Assembly: GCA_023299895.1 (NCBI GenBank)
Contig: JALZWI010000120.1
Coordinates: forward strand, 1 to 5,182
Source: Arenicella sp.
GTDB taxonomy: Bacteria > Pseudomonadota > Gammaproteobacteria > Arenicellales > Arenicellaceae
Length of the DNA stretch: 5,182 nt
Direction: 5' to 3'
Both the position numbers and the translations under genes were made by a program. Under the pieces are notes generated by a model. It was not told the DNA's origin. It saw only the letters and a list, made by a program, of their open reading frames with translations, and made no database searches. This document shows positions 1 to 4,750 of the stretch, in pieces; position 1 is the stretch's first letter, and the number at the start of each line of letters is the position of its first letter.

Positions 1-1
1 A

Positions 2-397
2 GGCACGACTGTCGCGCCAACGACTACATTGCCACCGTGTTCAGTTGTCAGTGCAATATTAACTGACAGTGCAATGATTGCCTACACTGCGCCTGGAGCA
101 GCAGTCGGGATTACTCAAGCTATGACTGCGCCAGAGTTCAACATGGTTAGCGTAACCACCGAAAATTGCCCAGACGGAACTGAAGTGGAGTTTGTGCTCG
201 ATATTGATAATGATGTTAATATGAGCCCGTCTACTGAGACCTTAACAGCTGTCACAGCAGGCGACGTAGCTATATTCAATCCGTTGACTGATGCGGGTAT
301 GAATGCGATGGGTACGGGTACGTTTTCAATTCTCAGTTCGACTGCACCAATTGGTGGTGCACCAATTGTAATAACGCTGGATTGGACGGCTCCATAA
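2..397 (+). CDS. C-terminal part of a probable exported/surface protein (5' end outside window)
   Basis: The reading frame is open from the left edge to TAA at 395-397, so this is the last ~131 residues of a longer protein. A TTG at 29 could be read as a start, but the frame continues upstream without a stop and no ribosome site precedes it. The visible part begins with a short Thr/Pro-rich stretch (GTTVAPTTTLPP), typical of a flexible extracellular linker, followed by a cysteine. The ~118-residue domain that follows is rich in Thr, Val, Ala and Gly, with alternating hydrophobic residues, a second cysteine (ENC) and Asp-rich turns (LDIDND). This fits a secreted beta-sandwich with a possible disulfide, but I recognise no family. 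It is followed by a terminator, so it is probably a separate transcription unit from the PqqD genes. It could be a substrate of the modifying enzymes downstream, which is inference from proximity and the Thr/Pro linker only. Confidence 0.7.
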   Translation, partial: GTTVAPTTTLPPCSVVSAILTDSAMIAYTAPGAAVGITQAMTAPEFNMVSVTTENCPDGTEVEFVLDIDNDVNMSPSTETLTAVTAGDVAIFNPLTDAGMNAMGTGTFSILSSTAPIGGAPIVITLDWTAP

Positions 398-410
398 TCT
401 AGAACTTAAA

Positions 411-431
411 ATCAATTTATCTGAAATTGAT
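411..431. repeat. 8-bp perfect inverted repeat
   Basis: ATCAATTT (411-418) and AAATTGAT (424-431) pair perfectly around a 5-nt loop, 14 nt after the stop codon of the upstream gene. The stem is AT-rich and has no immediate T-run. It may protect the mRNA 3' end or act with the stronger terminator downstream. It could also be an operator-like palindrome. Confidence 0.4.
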
Positions 432-475
432 GGCCTTATAGTTAACGATTATTTTTTGAAGTTAAACAGGTCATG

Positions 476-510
476 CTCCATGCGGTGTTGATACGCCCAT
501 GGAGTTTTTT
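476..510 (+). terminator. Rho-independent terminator of the upstream gene
   Basis: CTCCATG (476-482) pairs with CATGGAG (498-504). With C483 bulged, four further pairs (484-487 with 494-497, one of them T-G) extend the stem and leave a 6-nt loop. Six T residues (505-510) follow directly. This is a canonical intrinsic terminator, and it separates the truncated left-hand gene from the PqqD cluster. Confidence 0.75.
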
Positions 511-515
511 ATGTT
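488..515 (+). promoter_or_regulatory. Candidate sigma-70 promoter for the PqqD/methyltransferase genes
   Basis: TTGATA (488-493, 5/6 match to TTGACA) is followed after 16 bp by TATGTT (510-515, 4/6 match to TATAAT). Transcription would begin near 522, giving a leader of ~20 nt before the ATG at 545. The -35 box lies in the loop of the preceding terminator hairpin, so the two elements overlap. Predicted from consensus only. Confidence 0.35.
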
Positions 516-530
516 TTAGCGACCACAAGG

Positions 531-536
531 GGTGAG
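531..536 (+). promoter_or_regulatory. Ribosome binding site deciding the start at 545
   Basis: GGTGAG within AAGGGGTGAG (527-536) matches the 16S anti-SD pairing region (AAGGAGGTGA) and lies 8 nt before ATG 545. An in-frame TTG at 539 would add two residues but leaves only 2 nt from this site, so ATG 545 is preferred. Confidence 0.55.
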
Positions 537-544
537 TATTGTTA

Positions 545-811
545 ATGAAAAAACCTAAAAGAAACCCAGATTTTGCCTTAGAACAAGAGGGCGAAATAAT
601 ACGTTTGACCAACCTTATTAATGGCGATGAAGTCGAAATTAATCAAGGCACTTACCTTATTTGGCAGCTTTGTGATGGTCAAACCAGACAAGACGAGATG
701 GTCGCCTTATTAAGTGATGCTTATCCCGGTTCATCATCAAGTATCAAAAACGATGTTGCTTTTACCCTGCAGGAATTGGAACGCCTGAGCTTAATTAGTA
801 ATCTTGCTTAA
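545..811 (+). CDS. Stand-alone PqqD-family protein (RiPP recognition element)
   Basis: This 88-aa protein has the length and pattern of a free-standing PqqD-like RiPP recognition element. Such proteins fold as a winged helix, bind the leader part of a substrate peptide and present it to a modifying enzyme. An N-terminal basic segment (KKPKR) is followed by short strands around residues 10-33, then NQGTYLIWQLCDG (33-45), the family's conserved helix and turn. Next come a T-x-x-E/D helix (RQDEMVALL), an A-Y-P segment and a C-terminal helix with DV...L..L...LI (70-84). No signal peptide or membrane segment is present, so it should be cytoplasmic. The next gene begins 32 nt downstream on the same strand, suggesting cotranscription. 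It is not the pyrroloquinoline quinone gene itself: no pqqA, pqqC or pqqE is nearby. Family assignment is strong; the substrate is unknown. Confidence 0.85.
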   Translation: MKKPKRNPDFALEQEGEIIRLTNLINGDEVEINQGTYLIWQLCDGQTRQDEMVALLSDAYPGSSSSIKNDVAFTLQELERLSLISNLA

Positions 812-843
812 AATTATTTTGATTGTAACTCAGTGGCACAAAA

Positions 844-2454
844 ATGAAGTCAGATAATTTAGCCGAAATAAAGCTTAAGAATAAGTCGATTCAAGCATCT
901 TATGATGAGTTGCCTTATTTTTATCATGTCTCAGAGGGTGTTCACCCAACTAACTTGTCTATGATTGGACAGTTGCATGGCTTGTCCACACCAGACCCTC
1001 ATAACTGTCGAGTTCTAGAGTTAGCATGCGGAAGGGGCGTGAATATTATTTCGATTGCCAACAGTTTGCCTAATAGTGAGTGCTTTGGTATCGAATTATC
1101 GGAACAACACCTTGAAGGCGCTGAGCAACTCGCAAGCTCTTTAGGGCTTAATAACTTACACTTTCAACAGCAAGATATAATGGATGTGGGTAATGATATT
1201 GGCAAGTTTGATTATATCATTGTGTATGGAACCTATTCTTGGGTTCCCAGCAAAGTACAAGATCAAATTTTACGACTTTGCGCCAATCATTTGTCTGAAC
1301 AGGGTCTTGCGCTAGTTCACTATGCCGCTAATCCGGGCTCGGTGCTGCAGAAAGCCGTTCGCAATATGATGAAGTATCATCTAAAAACCTATGTGACTCC
1401 TCAAGATCGTTTTGAAGCAGGCATGGAGTTCGCTTCTTTTTTTGTTAAACACGCCCCTGAAAACAATATTTACGCACAGTATTTGCGACAAATACAGCAA
1501 AGTAGTTTGCCGTTTCAGCATAACTTTTATCATGAATCGCTTGGTGAAGCCTCGAGCGCACTCTATTTTGAAGAGTTTATTGAGCGAGCGGCTGAGGTTG
1601 ACTTGAGATATGTTGACGACTCTCATTTTGGCCACTACATGGGGCTTAGCGATGATGCACGCGCGGAATTAAAACAAGTGCCTGACTTAATTCGCCGGGA
1701 ACAATATTTGGATTTTTTGCTCAATAGAAGATCGCGCAGCAGTATTTTATGTCATGCCAATAGGTCGGTGCGGCAATTGATTCACCCTAAATATTATTCA
1801 GGCTTATATTTCGGTAGCTCGGCCAAGGCTAAGTGTGATGATGAGGGCAATACCAAGAAGATTTCAGAAACCGTTTTTAAAATGCCAAACGACGCGGAGC
1901 TGTCTGTTGGAACACCGTTGCTTAGTGCCTGTTTAATGGTGCTTGAAGAGCATTGGCCACATAATATATTGCTGGATGATCTGGTAAACCAAGCGCGAAA
2001 ATTATTGCTTGAAAATGGTATCGACGTTAGCGACGGTGTTGTTGCTGAGCACAAAGGTGTTGCCGCTAGATTGCTTGAATTAGCAAGGATAGGCGTCTGT
2101 GATATTGCGCTCAAAAAAAATAAGTGTTTGACAGAAATAAGCACCAAGCCTAAAGCAAATCAATTATCCAGATTACTTGCTGCGCTGCGAGGACAACAAT
2201 CCGTTGTGGTTAATACCAAACATCAAAATGTTAAAGTTGATAGTTTTTCCATGTACGTACTAGAATTATTAAATGGTGATCGAACGAGAGACGAGATAAT
2301 TAACGAGCTGTTAGCTAAGCACGAAAGTGGCGTCATGAAAATAAAGCAAAAAGATAAGAGCGTTGACGATAAAGGCACCGCTCGAGAACTTTTAGAACAA
2401 ATGTTAGAGGAAAAACTAAATACATTCCTAATGACATCATTATTGGTTGACTAA
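844..2454 (+). CDS. Class I SAM-dependent methyltransferase with methyltransferase regulatory domain (PKMT-like)
   Basis: This 536-aa protein likely transfers a methyl group from S-adenosylmethionine to a protein or peptide. Near the N-terminus is the family signature YDELPY (20-25) with a downstream HP (34-35). Rossmann motifs follow: motif I VLELACGRGVN (57-67), the acidic residue after strand 2 in GIELSE (E84), QQDI (D111) and the hallmark YGTYSWVP (128-135). Residues ~200-305 match the predicted methyltransferase regulatory domain, including YFEEFIERA (241-249) and YLDFLLNRRSRSSILCH (288-304). A middle helical region (~345-425) leads to a C-terminal domain (~436-534) with a PqqD/winged-helix look. 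Rickettsial enzymes of this family trimethylate or monomethylate lysines of the surface protein OmpB, so protein-lysine methylation is the best guess. The true substrate is unknown. The start is fixed by an in-frame TAA at 826; the ribosome site is weak, which suggests coupling to the gene before it. Confidence 0.85.
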   Translation: MKSDNLAEIKLKNKSIQASYDELPYFYHVSEGVHPTNLSMIGQLHGLSTPDPHNCRVLELACGRGVNIISIANSLPNSECFGIELSEQHLEGAEQLASSLGLNNLHFQQQDIMDVGNDIGKFDYIIVYGTYSWVPSKVQDQILRLCANHLSEQGLALVHYAANPGSVLQKAVRNMMKYHLKTYVTPQDRFEAGMEFASFFVKHAPENNIYAQYLRQIQQSSLPFQHNFYHESLGEASSALYFEEFIERAAEVDLRYVDDSHFGHYMGLSDDARAELKQVPDLIRREQYLDFLLNRRSRSSILCHANRSVRQLIHPKYYSGLYFGSSAKAKCDDEGNTKKISETVFKMPNDAELSVGTPLLSACLMVLEEHWPHNILLDDLVNQARKLLLENGIDVSDGVVAEHKGVAARLLELARIGVCDIALKKNKCLTEISTKPKANQLSRLLAALRGQQSVVVNTKHQNVKVDSFSMYVLELLNGDRTRDEIINELLAKHESGVMKIKQKDKSVDDKGTARELLEQMLEEKLNTFLMTSLLVD

Positions 2455-2470
2455 GTCATACGCAAAAAGT

Positions 2471-2517
2471 GACTTCAATCGGTAAGTCGTCAGTTTAAAA
2501 CCGCGATTAATTTTTTT
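2471..2517 (+). terminator. Possible intrinsic terminator or attenuator after the methyltransferase gene
   Basis: AATCG (2477-2481) pairs with CGATT (2504-2508), followed after two A residues by a run of seven T (2511-2517). A competing hairpin, GACTT (2471-2475) with AAGTC (2484-2488), shares the left side, so the two folds are mutually exclusive. The main stem is short with a long loop, so termination may be partial. It would lower read-through into the glycosyltransferase gene. Confidence 0.35.
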
Positions 2518-2528
2518 CTGTCCTTGTA

Positions 2529-2534
2529 TATAAT
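2529..2534 (+). promoter_or_regulatory. Candidate -10 box of a promoter for the PqqD-glycosyltransferase gene
   Basis: A perfect TATAAT stands 34 nt before the start codon at 2569, in a 114-nt gap after the methyltransferase gene. No convincing TTGACA-like box is seen 16-18 bp upstream (that stretch is GATTAA/ATTAAT). A TG pair lies 2 nt before the hexamer, nearly an extended -10. Transcription would start near 2541. Confidence 0.4.
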
Positions 2535-2568
2535 GACTAAGTGAATATAAAAAGTAAGTGAGCTCAAA

Positions 2569-3741
2569 ATGACTAAAAAAGAAGCAAAAAACGAAACGAA
2601 ATTTCCCATAGTCCAGCCTGGCTGGCAATTAGTTATCGAGGGCGAAGAATTTAAATTGGTCTCTAAAAAGACGCTCAACGAAATAGGAATTAATGGCACT
2701 TCAGCAACCGTTTTTTCGTTGATTAACGATGAAAAATCAGTATTTGATATTATTGAAGAGCTAAGCGGTGCTTACCCGGACGCGGCTGACGCTATTGCTG
2801 TTGACACATTAGACATAATGAAAGTATTTGCTGAACAAAACATTATTGTTTTGTCAGACGCTCCTAAATCGGCCGCGTACCCGCAAGCAACACCTCGACA
2901 CGATAAAGCTAAACTGTGCATAGGGATGGCCACCTATGACGATTACGATGGTGTTTATTTTTCAATTCAATCCCTAAGGCTGTTCCATCCTGAAATTCTG
3001 GATCAGGTAGAGTTTATAGTCATTGATAACAATCCAGCCGGGAGATGTAGCGCCTCTTTGAAAAAATTGGATTCAACGATTGAGCGTTATCGATATATTC
3101 CAAACGGAAAAATAACCGGCACAGCGGTTAGAGACTATGTGTTTGCAGAGGCGAATGCCGATTACGTAATGTGCATGGATTCACATGTGTTAGTCGATGC
3201 TGGAGCGATCGCTAAGTTAATTAAATACTTTGATGATAACCCGGACAGTATGGACTTACTCCAAGGCCCGTTGTTAAATGATGGGTTTAAATTTGTGTCT
3301 ACGCATTTTCGGCCAAAGTGGAGTGCCGGAATGTATGGAACTTGGGGAACGGATGCACGCGGAACGAAGAAAGACGGCGAACCATTCGAAATACAAATGC
3401 AAGGCCTCGGCCTGTTTGCTTGTCGTAAAGAAGCGTGGTTAGGCTTTAATGAAAATTTCTCAGGTTTTGGTGGAGAAGAAGGGTATATTCACGAAAAATT
3501 CCGTCAGGCCGGCAATAAGACTATTTGTTTACCATTTTTACGTTGGCTGCATCGCTTTGACCGACCACTGGGGCCGCCTAATGAAGTCACGTGGCATGAC
3601 CGAGTTCGAAATTACGCGATCGGACATCATGAACTTGGCCTTGATACTAGTGAAATGAAAGAACACTTTATCGAACTGCTCGGAGAGCATGAAATGAAAA
3701 AAATCATGTCCAAATTAGAACCCGAACTAGGGACTTTTTGA
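2569..3741 (+). CDS. Fusion of PqqD-like domain and family 2-like (GT-A) glycosyltransferase
   Basis: This 390-aa cytoplasmic protein has no transmembrane segment. Residues ~12-98 form a PqqD-like domain (INGTSATVFSLIND, then the helix VFDIIEELSGAYPDA and the helix VDTLDIMKVFAEQNII). It lacks the L-C-D-G turn of the stand-alone protein. From ~115 a GT-A fold begins: CIGMATYDD, the strand VEFIVIDNN (147-155), and CMDSHVLVD (202-210), whose D204-S-H206 takes the place of the metal-binding DxD. QGLGLFACRKEAW (278-290) and FGGEEGYIHEKFRQ (300-313) form the acceptor/catalytic region, and a late histidine in RWLHRF (325-330) could be a metal ligand. D-x-H plus a GGE segment is characteristic of polypeptide GalNAc-transferases, so sugar transfer onto a peptide chosen by the PqqD domain is plausible. 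Donor and acceptor are not determined. ATG 2569 is preceded by a weak site (GTGAG, 2558-2562). Confidence 0.85.
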   Translation: MTKKEAKNETKFPIVQPGWQLVIEGEEFKLVSKKTLNEIGINGTSATVFSLINDEKSVFDIIEELSGAYPDAADAIAVDTLDIMKVFAEQNIIVLSDAPKSAAYPQATPRHDKAKLCIGMATYDDYDGVYFSIQSLRLFHPEILDQVEFIVIDNNPAGRCSASLKKLDSTIERYRYIPNGKITGTAVRDYVFAEANADYVMCMDSHVLVDAGAIAKLIKYFDDNPDSMDLLQGPLLNDGFKFVSTHFRPKWSAGMYGTWGTDARGTKKDGEPFEIQMQGLGLFACRKEAWLGFNENFSGFGGEEGYIHEKFRQAGNKTICLPFLRWLHRFDRPLGPPNEVTWHDRVRNYAIGHHELGLDTSEMKEHFIELLGEHEMKKIMSKLEPELGTF

Positions 3742-3960
3742 TTAAATTTCTTAGGTGCCGTGCATACTATAAAATAGCGCAATCTAAATTACGTTTATAA
3801 TTACAATTTCGATCTGTCATTTAACCGAGCCTATTTTTTAGAGAACAGAGATACTTATTTCAAGGTAAAACTTACAGCCCTAGATTAGTATGGCCCGTTT
3901 ACTATATTTTAAATACACTCTGATATGATTATGTCTATGACGTAAACATTTAATAACTAA
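3742..3960. other. AT-rich intergenic stretch without a recognisable gene
   Basis: No open frame longer than about a dozen codons with a ribosome site is present on the plus strand. I see only a small CTAT-AAA-ATAG hairpin (3767-3777), which lacks a T-run and is not a convincing terminator for the glycosyltransferase gene, and a T6 run near 3834 without a clear stem. No precursor-peptide-like ORF is seen. Together with the hairpin region to its right this makes a gene-free stretch of about 400 nt. Confidence 0.6.
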
Positions 3961-3982
3961 TTGGGGTCAGAGCACAGCTCTG
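3961..3982. repeat. GGGGTCAGAGCAC motif with perfect 6-bp hairpin
   Basis: TTGGGGTCAGAGCAC (3961-3975) contains the left arm of CAGAGC (3968-3973) / GCTCTG (3977-3982), with a 3-nt loop. I recall GGGGTCAGAG-type sequences flanking IS200-like or REP-associated tyrosine transposase genes in gammaproteobacteria, so this may be a remnant end of such an element. No transposase is in the window. Confidence 0.35.
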
Positions 3983-3994
3983 GTGAGCGGACTC

Positions 3995-4045
3995 GTAGAT
4001 TTACAAAGTTTTGTCGGCAACAACTTTGTACAGCGCCAGTAAATC
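3995..4045 (+). repeat. REP-like stem-loop headed by GTAG
   Basis: GTAG (3995-3998) is followed by nested inverted repeats. ACAAAGTT (4003-4010) pairs with AACTTTGT (4022-4029), and TTG/CAA extends the stem to a TCGG tetraloop (4014-4017). An alternative outer pair is GATTTAC (3998-4004) with GTAAATC (4039-4045). A GTAG at the foot of a hairpin is a hallmark of REP units recognised by RAYT transposases. A structured RNA is an alternative. Only one copy is visible, so repetitiveness is untested. Confidence 0.4.
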
Positions 4046-4073
4046 CTTATCGCCTAAATTTAGATCGATAAGG
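4045..4073. repeat. 8-bp perfect inverted repeat enclosing an AT palindrome
   Basis: CCTTATCG (4045-4052) pairs with CGATAAGG (4066-4073). The loop contains the 10-bp palindrome CTAAATTTAG (4054-4063), which can extend the hairpin by three pairs. The repeat directly abuts the preceding REP-like unit, sharing base 4045. No T-run follows. Confidence 0.5.
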
Positions 4074-4081
4074 TCAAAATT

Positions 4082-4110
4082 TTAATCAGATCAAACCTCT
4101 TTGAGATTAA
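4082..4110. repeat. Bulged hairpin, 6 + 5 bp
   Basis: TTAATC (4082-4087) pairs with GATTAA (4105-4110), and inside it TCAAA (4091-4095) pairs with TTTGA (4100-4104). The loop is 4 nt and a 3-nt bulge (AGA) lies on the left side. It is the last stem-loop of the series, and its right arm overlaps the likely -35 box of the tRNA promoter. Confidence 0.45.
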
Positions 4111-4128
4111 TCTAATTTGGGTTATATT
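4101..4128 (+). promoter_or_regulatory. Candidate sigma-70 promoter of tRNA-Pro
   Basis: TTGAGA (4101-4106, 5/6) and TATATT (4123-4128, 5/6) are 16 bp apart and stand just upstream of the tRNA. The predicted transcription start is near 4135, giving a leader of only a few nucleotides that RNase P would remove. Confidence 0.5.
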
Positions 4129-4140
4129 TCGATCTCGGTT

Positions 4141-4217
4141 CGGGGCGTAGCGCAGTCTGGTAGCGCACCGCTCTGGGGGAGCGGGGGTCGTAGGTTCGAA
4201 TCCTATCGCCCCGACCA
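4141..4217 (+). tRNA. tRNA-Pro, anticodon GGG
   Basis: A complete 77-nt cloverleaf is visible. The acceptor stem CGGGGCG (4141-4147) pairs with CGCCCCG (4207-4213), followed by A and an encoded CCA (4215-4217). The D arm GCGCAGTCTGGTAGCGC is followed by the anticodon stem CCGCT/AGCGG around loop CTGGGGG, with anticodon GGG at 4175-4177. The T arm has GTAGG, TTCGAAT and CCTAT. The first base is C, as in bacterial proline tRNAs, and the overall sequence resembles E. coli tRNA-Pro(GGG). It reads CCC and, by wobble, CCU codons. No other tRNA adjoins it. The 3' side (4218-4310) has only a weak TGGAT/ATCCA stem (4228-4258) before a T6 run at 4265-4270 as a possible terminator. Confidence 0.96.
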
Positions 4218-4387
4218 TTACATAAACTGGATTTCTAAAGACATCTCTATTTTATCCATCGGTATTTTTTGAACTATTTAGAGGTTAAAGAAGATAGGAA
4301 TGTTATTTTAATGGCTGAGTTAAGCGCCCGCGCGAAGAGCTGGTTTATCATTTTCCATCAGGCAGTGCCCAAGCTTATTTTAGACCT

Positions 4388-4609
4388 ATGTCGGTCATTT
4401 ATCTTGATAATCACGAGCTCGTGAAGCTTTACGATGACGATCAAATAATGCTTTTTAATAGAACTGAAGACTTCACCGAAAAAAATAATTTAGTTGGAAT
4501 ACTCCCGATTAAAACCGTAGAAATGTATAGCCTTCTAGTAAGCTATTTAGATGACATGGGCGTGATGGTATTTGGCCCTGGCAAGACCAATAATCGACAA
4601 CGAAATTAG
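4388..4609 (+). CDS. Small hypothetical protein, possibly truncated
   Basis: This 73-aa acidic frame (MSVIYLDNHELVKLYDDD at the start, ending in a TAG after KTNNRQRN) belongs to no family I recognise. It has mixed soluble-protein composition, with no signal peptide or membrane segment. No Shine-Dalgarno sequence precedes the ATG. The frame stays open for a further 23 codons upstream, back to a TGA at 4316, and that part also reads like protein (REELVYHFPSGSAQAY) but has no ATG, GTG or TTG. The gene may therefore be a decayed remnant of a longer one, or the frame may be fortuitous. It is convergent with the glutathione transferase gene to its right. Confidence 0.35.
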   Translation: MSVIYLDNHELVKLYDDDQIMLFNRTEDFTEKNNLVGILPIKTVEMYSLLVSYLDDMGVMVFGPGKTNNRQRN

Positions 4610-4687
4610 GGCGCGATAAACTATCTGGCTTTTAGCTGGTCTAGAATAAAGAGGGATTATGGGTATATTCATACCGATAATAATTAG

Positions 4688-4738
4688 CAGCCTGCCCATA
4701 AAAAATAATCAGTTAGGTTGGTTTTTTATGAGGTGCTG
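4688..4738. terminator. Possible bidirectional terminator between convergent genes
   Basis: CATAAAAAA (4697-4705) pairs with TTTTTTATG (4722-4730), and CAGC (4688-4691) with GCTG (4735-4738) extends the stem outward across a small internal loop. Each strand has an A-run in the left arm and a T-run in the right arm. The position between a plus-strand frame and the minus-strand yghU stop fits a shared terminator. However, the stem core is AT-rich and the T-runs lie inside the stem rather than after it. Confidence 0.35.
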
Positions 4739-4750
4739 TAAAAAGTATCA

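Noticed and set aside
545..811. True PqqD of pyrroloquinoline quinone biosynthesis
   Set aside because: No pqqA, pqqB, pqqC or pqqE homologue adjoins it, and its partners are a methyltransferase and a glycosyltransferase.
1381..1635. 84-aa minus-strand frame inside the methyltransferase gene
   Set aside because: It lies wholly within a well-supported coding region, reads as a Lys/Arg/Cys-rich random translation and has no recognisable domain.
1794..2147. 117-aa minus-strand frame inside the methyltransferase gene
   Set aside because: The Ser/Leu-rich composition is typical of the antisense of coding DNA; the sense strand carries clear family motifs.
2440..2699. Two overlapping minus-strand frames (62 and 69 aa) across the methyltransferase-glycosyltransferase gap, considered as hydrophobic small proteins
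   Set aside because: Both overlap the start of the PqqD-glycosyltransferase gene, have no ribosome site and overlap each other in different frames.
3742..4140. Search for a RiPP precursor ORF in the gene-free stretch
   Set aside because: Only frames of about a dozen codons or fewer were found, such as one beginning near 3889, with no ribosome site or leader-like composition.
3961..4217. Integration attachment site at the tRNA-Pro 3' end
   Set aside because: No direct repeat of the tRNA 3' end is visible in the window and no integrase is present.
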